Below, one piece after another: positions 1 to 13,100 of a DNA stretch of 64,000 nt. Each line of letters opens with the position of its first letter. The stretch's first letter is position 1. Source of the stretch: Anaeramoeba flamelloides (lineage: Eukaryota; Metamonada; Anaeramoebidae); contig JANTQA010000072.1 in the NCBI GenBank assembly GCA_027625915.1, forward strand, positions 3,162,001-3,226,000, given 5' to 3'. The translations under genes were made by a program, and so were the position numbers. A model generated the notes under the pieces. It saw only the letters and a list, made by a program, of their open reading frames with translations. It did no database searches and had not been told where the DNA came from.

Positions 1-566
1 ATCAAGAAATCTATGATTATAAAGATGAATTTTTGAGAAGAAATTTTTTTAGAATAAAAATAATAGTATAATTTCCTCCTCGATAATAAAAATAAAAAAA
101 AATTTCTAATTTAATTCTAACCTTCGTATTTAAAGAATAAATAGCCGAAACATATTTTTTTTTTTTTTTTTTTTAGAATTTAAAACCCAATTATTGATTC
201 TTTTTTTTTAAAAAAAAAAAATAGGAAATAGTATTAATATAATTGTTCAGTTCGATTAAGAGATTATTCTAAGTATAGTATTAATCCACTAATTTCGTTT
301 TTTTTTTTTTTTTTTTTCACTTATTTTAATCAATTTCACAAGTTAAAAAACCATTTATAAAAACACCCGTTCGATTTCAAGAAAATAAGATAAATTTTGA
401 GATCTTATTTAAAAAATCTCAATCACCAACTTCATCTGAAAAAAATTTTTTTAATATTTTTTAATCTTTTGTCAATTATTAAGTCGGTTTTTCTATAGAA
501 ATAAATTTCAAACTACAAATTAACACAAATTTTTATTGATTTTTTTATTGGAAATATCAGGCTTTG
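1..566. other. AT-rich spacer, no gene seen
   Basis: Very AT-rich sequence with long T and A homopolymers (for example near 152-174 and 299-317). I see no convincing coding stretch, RNA gene or repeat border here. Confidence 0.6.
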
Positions 567-1142
567 ATATGTCCTTAATATAAAAAAAACTATTTTTGTC
601 TGATTAATATTTTTCGAAATCTATCTTATAACTTAATTCAATAAACCCTGGGATAATTTTTTTTAGAATAAAAACTCTCTCAACTTTTGAATATCTAAAA
701 TATTTTTTGAAATTAGTTTGCACTTTTTTATTTTGTTTTGAAAAATTGGGGTTGAGAAAATTTTGAAATCAAAGAATAAGTTAATATATTAAATTAGAAT
801 CTTTCCAGATAGTTTATCTTTTTTAAATAATATTTTTTTATTAATTTTACCATTTAAAAATAAAAAAGTCATTTGAAGACCAAATTAGTCCCTTTTGTTA
901 GAATAGAGTTCCCATAATTTAGAATTTGTTTTAGTAAATGAGTTAAAAAGAGATATTGTATATAAAAATAGACCTAATTTCAACTTTGAATTCAATGATT
1001 TTGGCAAGAAATGTTTTCAAGAAAAAGTTAACTGAAAACTTTATTTATTTTTATTTTTTCATTCAGTTTTTTTTAATTTTTTTATGGAACGAATTTGTTC
1101 AGATCTCCGGTTTTAGTGTTTTTGGGTCGTAGGGGGCATATA
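567..1142 (+). repeat. 576-bp dispersed repeat, family A, copy 1
   Basis: The whole block reappears in inverted orientation at 55052-55627, with the same length (576 bp) and most bases shared by eye. Both copies begin with ATATGTCCYTA-like sequence and end with its approximate reverse complement, so short terminal inverted repeats are likely. No open frame of note lies inside. It is best read as a non-autonomous DNA transposon; the superfamily is unknown. Confidence 0.7.
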
Positions 1143-1582
1143 ATAATTTAATCTGTTTAGGAATTTTGAATATTTTCAGAAATATTTAATAATTTCAGTA
1201 AAAAACATAAACGTTTCTGAGAAACTGTAGAGTTTTAAGTAATAAAAAGTTAAAGTATATCATTGATTTATTGATTTGTTATTAAAATTCGAATATTGAT
1301 CATTTTCACAATTATCAAAAGAATTTTTTATTGTATTTTTAAAAATAAATGTAAAGAATATAATTTTAATAGAACCTATCTTTATTGCTCCAATCTGTTT
1401 ATTCTCACAGAATCTTTGAAAACAGTAAAAAATTAACAAGAAATTTGAAAATAGTGAAAAATAAACAAACTATTTTTCCTAAATTAATAGTGTTTTATTT
1501 GAAAAAAGTTTTCCAAAATTAAAAATGTTTATTTTTCCGAAATAAATAGTGTTTTATTTTAAAAAAGTGGATAAGTTATAAA
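1143..1582. other. AT-rich spacer
   Basis: No coding signal seen. It contains a local direct repetition around 1440-1570 of a motif built on TGTTTATTTTTCC and GTGTTTTATTT, a short degenerate tandem repeat. Confidence 0.4.
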
Positions 1583-2889
1583 TTGGCGAAATTTGGCAAC
1601 GGCGAAATTTGGCAAATTGAACTTTTATTTTTAAAGTTAAATTTCAATCAATTTATTGTTTTGTTTTGTTGGTTATTTGAGATATATATATCGTTTAAAT
1701 GAAATTCCGATAAAAATCCGATAAGTAATTGTTGAGAAAATAAATAAAATAAAAAAGCCAAAAGTCGGTTTTTACATGTTTTTTGCCAAAGATTTTCTAG
1801 TTGGCGAAAACTAATTTTTGATAATTCCGATTTTTTCTCGTAAATTTTGATATTTATAAGACTTTCTTGATTTCAATTGAGTTAAATTCTGAATATTTGG
1901 GAATTATTTTGATCAAAAATCAATTTACAAGCATTATTTTATCAAAATTTTTCATAAATAATGTAAAAATATTGATTAATAATTTGATAATTTTGATTTT
2001 TAACATATATTTAAGACTAGTAAATTTAGTCAATTTGAAATTTTTTTAATCAAAATTATAATTTGATATTTTAGATAACTCAAAAAAATGTAATATTTGT
2101 CAAAATTTCGTGATAATAATGTAAAAATATTGATTAATAATTTGATAATTTTGATTTTTAACATATATTTAAGACTAGTAAATTGAGTAAATTTCAATAT
2201 TTTGTATATTATTATTATAATTTGAGTGATATTTTGATCAAAAATCAATTTCCAAGCATTATTTTGTCAAAATTTCACATAATAATGTATAAATATTGAT
2301 TATTTATTTGATAATTTTGATTTTTAACATATATTTATGACTAATCTATTCATATTTATCAAAATATTTTGACAAATATTAGAAGATTTTGAGTTTTCTA
2401 AAATATCAAATTATTATTTTGATTAAAAAAATTTCAAATTGACTAAATTTACTAGTCTTAAATATATGTTAAAAATCAAAATTATCAAATAAATAATCAA
2501 TATTTATACATTATTATGTGAAATTTTGACAAAATAATGCTTGAAAATTGATTTTTGATCACAATAATACGCAAATATTCAGAATTTAAATATACTGAAG
2601 TCAAGAAAGTCTTATAAATATCAAAATTTTGTTAAAAAAAATCGGAATTATGAAAAATTAGTTTTCGCCAACTAGAAAATCTTTGGCAAAAAACATGTAA
2701 AAACCGACTTTTGGCTTTTTTATTTTATTTATTTTCTCAACAATTACTTATCGGATTTTTATCGGAATTTCATTTAAACGATAGATATATCTCAAATAAC
2801 CAACAAAACAATACAATAAATTGATTGAAATTTAACTTTAAAAATAAAAGTTCAATTTGCCAAATTTCGCCGTTGCCGTTTTTCGCCAA
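1583..2889. mobile_element. 1.3-kb fold-back (inverted-repeat) element
   Basis: The left end TTGGCGAAATTTGGCAACGG at 1583 returns as its reverse complement ending at 2889. The two arms (about 1583-2110 and 2390-2889) can be followed base by base with few differences, for instance the CCAAAAGTCGG blocks near 1758 and 2700. The middle holds two to three degenerate copies of a unit that ends in a shared AACATATATTTA block. There is no transposase-like frame, so this is a non-autonomous fold-back element or a large palindromic MITE. It ends about 75 bp beyond the stop codon of the neighbouring RhoGAP gene. Confidence 0.8.
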
Positions 2890-2965
2890 ATTCAATATTT
2901 CTCTAAAAAAGTTTTCCTTTTTAAAATTTTAGTTTTTGAATATAATTACATTTTAATTTTCATTT

Positions 2966-4380
2966 TTAATTCTCATTCTCTTTCTCTTTCTCTTTCTGAT
3001 TCTCATTCTCATTCTCCATTTGTTGAGTTTCTTTTTCTATTCTCTTTTTCTTTTGTTCTTTTTCGTTTTCGTCATCACACAAGATATCCATCCAATGGGT
3101 GATCATAAATGCCATCAATTTTAAGGGCACGTGTAGAGTGGGAGCAAAAACAATTGCAAGATTTTCAACTCGCATTAAATTCTTTTCGGACTGTAAGGAA
3201 ACACGATACAAATGAGGTAACAACCATCGCAGCACTGCTTTATTGACCTCGGGGATATTGTTGTAGACGTGGATTAGCCGTTTTTTTTGGATCTCTTCGG
3301 ATTGCTGAGACAATTTAGATAAACGAGGGGTATATTTTTCGCCCAGAATTGGTTCTGGCAATTCTCGAAAATATAATTTAATTAAAGAGCCTACAGTGTT
3401 CTGATCCTTAATTCCTTGGAGGGTCACTTCTTCGCCTCGATCAAATTGATCTCTTAAATTGTTCATCCGAAGAACAGATCCAGAGAGCCGATAAATCCCT
3501 TCTTCGAATTTGCCCTTTTCTTCCAAATACATGATCGCCTTTTCAATAATGGAAGGTGGCGATGTTTCGTCTCTTCCTTCTCTTTCAATGGCTACTTGTA
3601 AGGGTACTCCAAAAATCCTTGTTTCTTCAATAGGCCTTCTTTTGGGCTTTTTTTTTATTTTTAATTTGTTTTTCAAAAAGGATGTTTTTTTTTCCTTATC
3701 TTTTGTTTTGATTTCTTTGTTTTTTTCCTTTCGCTTTTCTTTGTTTTTATTTTCGTTTTCATTTGCCACATTCTCTTTTTGTGTCAGTTTATCTTTTTCG
3801 CTTTTTGATTTTGTTCTTTTTAACCAAGTATTCCTTTTTTTTTTTTTTCATTGTCTCCAAATAATTGATTAAAATCACGAACAACATTCGTTTCCACACT
3901 TTGTATTTGCCCAGAATTGCCTTGAATACCCATCTTATATTTACCTTCATTGGAACTTTGAGTGTGGTGATTTTCTTGGTTGTGATGAAGGCTTTGGGTG
4001 TTTTGGGGATCCTCATTTAGAGATTGTTGTGGGTAGTTGTTGTGGTTGTGATTTACATTCGGAACTAGAAATGTTTTTCTTCTTGGAACCTGAGGTGGAG
4101 TTTTGTTTACAAATACTGTTCTTCTTCTTGGTACCGGCTTGGGCCTTGGTTTTGTGTAGTTGTTTTCTGTTTGTGGTGTTTTGGGATTTTCTTTCTTTTT
4201 GGGAATCGGCGGAAGTGTTGATACGTTGCTCCCATTTGAATCGAAGGACATAAATAAACGGGTAGGTTTTTTCTTTATTGAACTCACTTTTGGATTCTGT
4301 GCATTCATATCAACAGTGCCAGAAAGAAAGACTGTTCGTGGTTTAAGTAATGGTGGGTTGTTTTCATTGAGGTTTGTCAT
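2966..4380 (-). CDS. RhoGAP-domain protein (interrupted frame)
   Basis: Rho-family GTPase-activating protein. The 3' part (to 2966) has a full RhoGAP domain: FGVPL at its start, the arginine-finger motif GIYRLSGS (Arg codon near 3490), then FRELPEPIL, and VENLAIVFAPTL, all family hallmarks. It would stimulate GTP hydrolysis by a Rac/Rho GTPase in the cytoplasm. The 5' part from ATG 4380 encodes about 175 residues of low-complexity, Pro/Arg/Asn-rich sequence with PRRRTVF and PRRKTFL repeats, possibly SH3-binding. The two parts are in different frames and meet in an A14 run (3835-3848, minus strand). A length of 15 or 12 A would make one frame with no other stop. Either the assembly has lost a base or the gene is slipped or decaying. 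The C-terminus is a charged Glu/Asn/Lys tail. The domain call is firm; the joining is an inference. Confidence 0.85.
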
Positions 4381-4727
4381 TAAGACAGATAGCTTGACAA
4401 AATAGGAATTTTAACTTTAGATTATTTTTTTTTTTTGATTTGTTAGAAAATTTTCTACTTGAAGAGAAATTTAAGTTCTGTTATACACGTCAACAATTTT
4501 TCAGTTAATTTTTGAATTGATCAAGTTCGTGTTACTGAAAAAATTAAGCGGAAAAACCGAGTAAAAAATAATTATTTTTTTGCTTTCTTTGTTCTATTAA
4601 AGTTTTGAAAATTTCTAATCCTGTTAATTTGGAACTATTGTTTAAAATTTTGGGAATTTGTTAGTTTTTTTGAGATATTATTTTGCAATCAAAGTTAGTT
4701 TTTGAAAAGGAGAAAATTCACTTTAAC
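4381..4727. other. upstream region of the RhoGAP gene
   Basis: AT-rich stretch upstream of the RhoGAP start codon and presumably holding its promoter. No motif I can name. Confidence 0.35.
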
Positions 4728-5135
4728 TTTTGGGAAAAAAAGTGAAACACAATTTTTAACTGGAAACATTATCAAACCTAATACTGAAAAAGGAAGAGCA
4801 GCCCAGAAAAGAAGAATAAATAAATAAATAAAGACAAAATGAAGAATTCGCCACAATAACAATTTTTTAAATACTATCTTTTAGTATGGGTTTTTCTTTG
4901 ATTGATCTATTATTAAAGAATTGTTCAAAAAATTGATTATTTTAGAGATCTCTAAAAAACTTTTACAATTTTCCAAAAAATCAGGTAGATTGAAATTGTT
5001 TTTGTTGGTTTGATTGAAAAAGAAAACAATGGATTATTCTTTGAAATAAATTTGTTACTTCTTTTATTCGATCTTTACTTTCTGTTTTCAGTAATTTTCC
5101 CAATTAAAAACTGTGTTTCACTTTTTTTATCGAAT
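4728..5135 (-). mobile_element. 410-bp MITE, family B, copy 1
   Basis: Terminal inverted repeats AAAAAAAGTGAAACACA at one end and its complement TGTGTTTCACTTTTTTT at the other. The interior matches the copies at 12996-13407 and 61190-61603, but in reverse orientation. No coding capacity is seen, so it is a non-autonomous DNA element. Confidence 0.75.
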
Positions 5136-6164
5136 AATTATAAGAATTTTCCTCAATCCAATCAGTATTTTATTCACAAACGAAACCCAAACCCATTAAT
5201 TCAAAGATTAAAGTATAGGTAATTCAAGGGCTTAAGACTGAACTTCAATTTTAGAGCATAATAATTTCTTTTGAAAATGTGTTTTTTGTTTCCAAAAATT
5301 TTAAATTTTAATTTCTTGATTACAAGATCTCAAAAATAAAATAATTTCCTTTTTTATTGAAATTTTTGTTTTTTATTTTTCTCAAAATAAGTTTTTGGAG
5401 GAGTGTATTTCTTTTAAAAGAGACTATTGAGTGTTTTATCTGGAATAAACTTAATTTGGTAATATCTCTTCTGATTATAACCACACATTATTGAAAGTCA
5501 TAATATCATTTTTTTTATAATCATTAGTTGATAAGATTATTGAACTTGGGAATAACATTACCTAAAATCAATTTGTAGAAGAAACTGTATTGATTTTTAT
5601 TACATCTAAATTCTATTTATTTTATTTTCTGATCAAAAAGCATTGATTAAAAAAAAATTCTTTTGTTACTAGCAAAAAAGAATATTATTTATTATTCGAG
5701 ATATTGCAAGAAAGAACCCATTATTTAAGAAACTCTGGAAACAAAGAACACACCAACAAGAGAGTTATTTATATTCTAGTCTTTGTGTTCGTTCTTCAGG
5801 AAATAGTTCCTCCAGGTTAAGGAATAGTATAAGTCCATGAAAATGTGGTTTCTAAAAAAAATAATATCTAGAGGCCTTAATATATGGATCAACCTTCACT
5901 AAATTCAATATTTCATTGTATTTTTAAAAAAATCTTATTAACTATTGTCAAATAATATTATTTTATCAATTTGTTAATACTTGGTCGGTCCAAAACCATA
6001 AATTTATTCTTCTAAAATTTTTTTCTTTAAATACTCCGATAGTTATAGAAGTGTGTTAATGAAATTAATTTTTCATTCATCTTTATTCAAATTAAATCAA
6101 TATGTTTCTTTTAAAATTTCAGGAGTATTTAGCATCAAAACAAAATAAAACAAAATAACCCATC
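5136..6164. other. AT-rich spacer
   Basis: No gene or named repeat recognised. Slightly more complex sequence near 5690-5830 has no sustained frame. Confidence 0.4.
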
Positions 6165-6840
6165 AACCATTCAAAGGTGACCTAGTTATGGTGGGTGAAT
6201 TACTGTTCAAAGGGTTTTAATAGGTATTCGAAAAAAAATTATTTCAGAAATTTTCAAAGTTCAAAAATTTAAAGCATTTTTTCAAATTTTTTTCTTTTGA
6301 TTTTTTTTGATATCTAATTCATTTGCAATTTTTTTTTGATTATATAGATAGAGTCACTTGGCAAAAACATGTTATTATAATGTTATCAAAACAGTAAAAA
6401 TGAAATTAGAGAAAAATCATTTTGAAATCTAGTTGGAATTTTTTTCAATCTTCAATAGGAGATCAAAATAGAGCAATTTCCTTTTTCAAATAGATACCAT
6501 AAATCCTACATATTTCGTTTGGGGACTTGATTTCTAAAAGAAAAATATGAAAAATGAAGTTGAAAATGTTTCATATTTATTATTCAAATATCAAATAGGA
6601 GATCAAAATTCCCATTGTTGTTTTTCTCAATATTTCGCATAAGAATTTTGGTTTTTCTATTTTCCAAGAAAATCTATTGATATATTATTTTTATTTCAGA
6701 CCGATATTAACAATTCTTTGATGCTTATTATTCGACTTATTTCTTATTTAATCCTTAAAGGTCATTTATAAAAAATATTTGATATTTGGAAAAAATGTTG
6801 TTTCTACATTTGACTGGAACAAAGTTTAGAATAAAAGCTT
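6165..6840 (+). repeat. dispersed repeat, family C, copy 1
   Basis: About 675 bp aligns by eye along its length with 24895-25590 (same strand) and with two tandem reverse copies at 41395-42500. Shared landmarks include GTCACTTGG, CTTGATTTCTAAAAGAAAA and TCTATTGAT. No coding frame. Probably a non-autonomous transposon. Confidence 0.7.
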
Positions 6841-7146
6841 AATTTTTGAAAGAGTTTCATTATATTTCGGCAATGCCAAAAAGTTGAAGAAAAAACATAA
6901 AAGAAAATTGATATTTATTTAATGTGAAAGGTCTTTTTAACTTATTGAATGGTATTGAATTTTGAAAAGTAATTCATATTTTTTTTGATTTTAATAATAT
7001 ATATATATATGTATATCTATATATATTCTTTTAATTATCCTTACAAAAAAAAATATGTTTATTTCTGAATAATAAGAAATATATATAGTAATGAATATGT
7101 ATAAAATTAAAAAAAAAAAAACAAGAAAAAACAAATTTTCTTTGAA
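6841..7146. other. 3' flank of the dynein gene with AT microsatellite
   Basis: AT-rich sequence containing a (TA)n tract at about 6999-7026 and a poly-A-rich stretch just before the stop codon of the dynein intermediate chain gene. No independent gene seen. Confidence 0.5.
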
Positions 7147-10100
7147 TTATAATTTTTTTTGATCTTCTTTTTGGTACATTGGCCTTAAATTGATTCTTTT
7201 TTCTTGCATCTTTGACCAATCTGTCTTTTTAGGAATGGCCACTTCTTCGCTCAATTCGAATACTTCCACGACTGCTTCTGAATCACCTGTAACGATTTTC
7301 CTACCGTCTTGTGACCATCTACATTTGTTAATAGCGGACTCCGAAGCCTTAATTTTGACTAAGGGCTCTTCATTGTCACGATTGAAATCCCAAACAAACA
7401 ATTCTCCTCCCCCGTTAACGGATGAGAATAAAGAAGGATGTATTGGCGACCATTTAACATCATAAACATATTCGTTTGATTCCTCAAAGGTTAATAATGG
7501 AGATTTTGAAGTCTTGGACCATAAATTGATCTTCCAATCAAATGAAGAAGTTAAATAGAGATCACTGAAATTGATATCCCCCTTGGAACGATGGAAATCA
7601 ATTCCTGTAATTGGGCCGTTATGGCCGTTATATTCGTTATTTATTCCAACTTTGATTCCATGACGGAGTACAGAGTAAATTGATCCATTTTCGCAACCAA
7701 TAAAGAATGATGCAATTTCATTTTCTGGGAAAACCATAGTTGTTGGTGATACCGAATTTTGAGATTTTTGCGAAAGATCAATAGTCTCAGTAGGTGTAGT
7801 CAACATATCAAGTGACCATGTACAAACGTGTCCATCGTTACTGACAGAAACAAGTGAATGTGCGTTTTCAGAACCAACAATGGACATTCCATAAATTGGA
7901 TGTGTATGTGCTATTTTGAAAAAGATTTTTGAAAAATAATGGAATACAAGAAGTGATGAGGAGTTTTTTAAAAAGATGTGTGATGATTTTTTTTATTAAA
8001 AAGTTAAAATATTTTAAAAATAAATTTATATTTATTCACTTATTGCAAAAAGATTATTACAAGAATGAAAACTAGATTCCAAAAATTTTTATTCATTTTT
8101 TTTTTTGAAAAAAATCAAATATTTTTTTTATTAGTGTTTAAATTAAAAAAAACAAATACTAACCGATATAAATAATTAAGACATACTGAGAAATTAAAGA
8201 TCACATAACAATCTATAAAATTAAAAAAAAAAAAAAATTCGGGTTAAAAATTAGGTTCAAAATTGTTGAAACTACCATTATCCTAGATTTTTTTTTGGAA
8301 AAAAAACTAAAAACTTTTGTAAAAACCACCTTTTATTCATTTCTATGAATTGGATTTTTCTTTTTCATTAGCAAAGCCAATTCGAAATGCAATATTTAAT
8401 CATTTCAAAATAAATTTCTTGTTTGAACAAAATTAATTAGGAAAAAAAAAATAATTCCACTTGGCCGATCAGCAAATAAAAAACAGAATTCTCTTTAAGG
8501 GAGTAGCCACCATAAAGTCAAAATTTTCACTTTTTAATATTTTGAAAGAAGATGAGAAAACAACATTTTTTACTTTGGCTGTGTCTAGTTACTTTTTAGT
8601 AATCAAAGCACCTGTTGATAAATAATTTATTAATTTTGTAATTTCAAAGGCAAACTTAAATCTCAAAATAGAATGTTAAGCTGATTTGTTTGATCTACTT
8701 TGGGGAATGTTAAATGGTTTAACTTTTATTCTTATCTAACATTCTTTTGTTGCGTTTTATTTTATGTCGTAAAAAAATCTAATAAATTGTTTTTAAACAA
8801 AGCACTTTTAATACTCAAAATCAAACAAAAGCCACAACTAAATAAACAATACAGTTTTCAGATCCAGTTTGGAAATTAAAGAAAAAAGTGAAAGGGTTTA
8901 CTTCTGGTATAAGACTTTTATTTTAATTGAACTTACCAAAAATGTAAAAAGGTATAATATGTACTTTGATCAATAAAAAAAAAAAAACGGAATGGTAAAG
9001 AATTTTAAGATCGTTCATTTTATATTAAACCCTTTTTGTGAAATATTTTGAATTTAAACTGCTTTTTTTAAAAAATTATTTGGTCAAGTGATTTTTTTAG
9101 CTAAAGAGAATTAAAAATATAGAATATATTTAATGATTTTTATTATCCTGGGTATTTTTCTTGTTAGTATATCCAATCTAATAATTAGTTGGGATTCAAG
9201 GATTATTCCAAAAATTAAAAGTATTGTCTATGTAAATGTTCAATCAACCCACCAACCAGGTATCAAACCACAAGAAAAATATATTTTTGATCTGATCACT
9301 GGTTTAATTTATTTCTTTTAGTTTATTTTTCAAAACTGATTGTTTCTTTGAAGAATTGTTGTATGATCAAATTATTATTTTACTAAATTCTAAAATATGT
9401 TAATATTACTTGTAAAATTAAAAAGTAAGAAATTCGAATAAATTTATAATACTGATATGAAGACCAATATCATGATTTGCAATTTACTCTTATAAAATAG
9501 AATTTCACAATTCCAAATAATTGGACATTTTACTAAAACCGATTAGGAATTGAAATAAAAATGCTAAATTAATCTTGTACATCGAAATGAATAATTGTTA
9601 TGAATTCAAAGTATTTTTTAAAATGAACAAAATAACGAATTATAAAGATTGGAAAGGTAATAGAAATAGTTATTTTTTGATTTTATTGTTCTTAAATATT
9701 TTTTTTATTGATTAGTTGAATTCAAGTATATATTTTAAAAAAAAGTTTTTAATAACTCTAAATCCTAGTTTAATACTTCTAAAATAAGGATATATTTGAA
9801 TTTATTAAAATGCAAAAGAATTATCTAGAAAATATTATGGCACTTTTGTAAGATAAAAACAAAAGGTGGTTTATTATTTTATTAGTAATAAATAAGTTAC
9901 TAAAACATTTCAAGTAAAAGAAAAAAAAAAAAGAATTTAATTAATTAACATAAAATTGTTTAATAATTATTAAAAGAATATTATCAAATAAAATGAATTG
10001 CTTTTTAAAGTCGTGACACCATTAAATAAAAATTTATAAAAGAAATAGCAATAAAACCTGAAATTTTCTATTTTTAAAATAGAATTGTGAAAAAAACATA

Positions 10101-13100
10101 ATTATTAGAATTATTATTTGAGATCTCTAGAATATTTAGATTTACGGAATATTTGCCGATCTGGCTATATTCAAATAATTACAAAGTATAATATAAATAT
10201 AATAATCTTAAAATACAAAGCGAAAGGGTTTAGTCTTATATCTTAAAAAATAATCTCCATAAAAAAATTAAATATATTTCTCCAAATTTTATTTTTTTTT
10301 TTTTAGGAATATTTTCTATGAAATTTTAATTGTTGATATTAGCAAAATTAAAGTTTTTGCTTTTTTTTTTTTTAAATTTTTTGGGAGAATATAGAATTTA
10401 AGAGCACTAATATAATTTTTAATAAAGTATCACATATTTTAATTCCAGTGGTTGTTATGGTATTGCTACTCGCTTAAGAACATTACCTACATTAATAAAA
10501 AAAACAAAATTGTTCAAAATCAATTAAAATAAAATCGAAAAGAAAAAAAAACGAGGAAGGTTCATTTAATAAAAAAAAAAAATAATAAAATAGAAGTCAG
10601 AGTTCTTTATCCCAAAGATAAATATTACTAATGAATTCTTTGGATTATTAACTTTATTTTAATTATTTCTATGATTTTTATTTTTATATCTCAAATATTA
10701 AATGCCAGTTGTAAAAACAAAAATTTAAGATTTTAATAATTGCTAACCATCATGATAAATTGATTAGGAAATTTCGAAATAATTTTTAAAATAATTTTAT
10801 AATCATGCTAATACTGTATATTAATCATTGTATTGTATTAAATATAAACTAATGTGAAGATTATTTTAATTATTTGTTACTTTTTTTTGTTCAAAAAATT
10901 AGATTTAAATATAATTAACAATACACAAATGTTCTTTTATCAGAATAAAAGTAGATTCAATTTTTTGATTATCAAAATGTAATAATTTTTTTTATTGTGA
11001 TTTTTAGAATCTAAAAAAAAAAGAAGTGTCAATAATTTAAAATAAAAAAAAAAGTATCAATAATCGAAAAAAAAAAAAAAAAAATTTTTTTTAAAGATGA
11101 TAGTTTACCTTTTGAAGAATGAGAAGAACGCATAACAGGTGTGCCTTTTTTCCTTGAATCCCAAACAAGAATTTTGCCAGAGTATGTACCACCAATAACA
11201 ATTGATGGGTGAAATGTTGAAAAAATTGAAGAAGTAATTTGTGATTGAGAAGTGAAGACAAATTCTGGTCTAGATTTTGAAGCAAGAGACCATAATAAAA
11301 CAACACCTTCTGGTTCTCTTGACATTTCCCATTCCCTTTTTGAATAAGAAGCTAATAATAATTCAGGGTGCTATTTTATTAAAGACAGAAATAAATTATT
11401 GATATTGTTTAATAACTCAAAATTCATTATACTAAATACAAATTCAATAAAGTATATTTGTATTTATTGTTTTTAAATTTTTTAGAATAATAAATAATTT
11501 ATTAAAAGAAAATTATCTTCAAAAATATAAAGTCATGATTAAGGAATCAATTTGTTTCTTTACTCATGATTTTATAATTTCTTACTTTTTCTTTTTTCTC
11601 TTTCTTTTTTCCTTTTCAATTTTTTTTTTTGCTTTTTCACGATAAAGGAAATATGGGGGGAATTTCTCCCATAAATAATCGTGAAATCCATGTTTTTACG
11701 CTTAAATTACCTTTCAGAAATGTAAGTGAAAAGACATCTAGAGTGTAATTTACACTTTTCCAAGAATAATAATGATTTCTTAGGGAATCTTAAAATTGTT
11801 AAAGTGCTTATTATTTTTTTAATAAATATGTTGTTATTTTTTGGTTTTAGATTAATTTATTAGAGTGAATTCATATCATTCTTTTAATAATTGATTATAA
11901 TTATTTATTTTATTATCAAATAAAAGAAAAAAAGATGATTATTTTCTTCAAAATCCCATTATTTTGTATAGTTATGTTAATTTTATTTTTATAATTTTAT
12001 AATAAAATCCGAAATTGACTTCTTTTCAAGAAAATAAATCGTTTTAACAACAATATATCAAAACTAAAATTCAAAATTTTTGAAACAGTTAAAACAGTTG
12101 AAAGAATAACAATACTACACTTTCATCCAATTTGGAAATAATTTTGATGAATTTAAAAATATTTGTATCATTCTTTCATTTTTTTGTTTTCAGTTTTCAT
12201 AACATTTAGTTTTTTGAATTACGCCATCTGTTTTGTTCAATTAGATTTTTTTTTTATCTAATAATTGATATTAAAGTAAAAATTGAGGATTTTTTTTAAA
12301 TAGAAGAAAAAAACTATTTTATTAGTTGATGTTGTCTAAACTTTGATCAATTAATAATTGATCAAAGAAATTTCAACAAATTTAGCAATACATTTTTTTG
12401 TTGAACTTATTTTAAAATTTTATCTTTGAAAATTAAATTGAGTTTAAATTCTTCTCAATGATTGTGACTATTCTAGATACTTTTTGAATTAGAAAACATA
12501 AATTTATTCCCTATGAAATTCTCTAATTAACAGATTAAATGATTTTTTTTTAACATTTAACCATTAACAATAAATCCTCAATGCATTTTTTTGTTTTGCA
12601 ATCTCAAAATTTTCAACACAACTTTTTTTTTATTTTGATTTGAATTTATTTATTTTTTGTTTTGTGAGCATTGTAAATTATAAACAATTGTTGACCTTTT
12701 AATTCGTTAGTAGTCCTAATTTGATATTTATCATATAATTTATTAAAAAAAATTTTTCTTTTCGAAAATTAAATTTTTGTTTGATAAAAAGTTTGAATTG
12801 GAGTTTAGTAGGAAGATGGAATCATAATAAAAATAAAACAATAAACTGTTTTCGGAGACACAGTGAAAATTGATGATGTTATTCCCCAAACTACTTACTG
12901 TATTTTTAAAATACAATCAAATGTTAATAAATACATCAAAGATTTCGAAAAGTCCCCCCCCCTTGTTGAGATACTGGAAAATTATTGTCTCTAACCGTCC
13001 GGAGAAAAAAGTGAAACACAGTTTTTAATTGGGAAAATAAATAGAAACCTGAAAACGAAAAGTAAAATCAATTAAAAAAAGAAATAAATTAACTTCATAT

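Noticed and set aside
3820-4380. Separate small protein gene upstream of the RhoGAP gene
   Set aside because: Its end and the RhoGAP frame meet in the same A14 run with open frames on both sides, so one interrupted gene is more likely.
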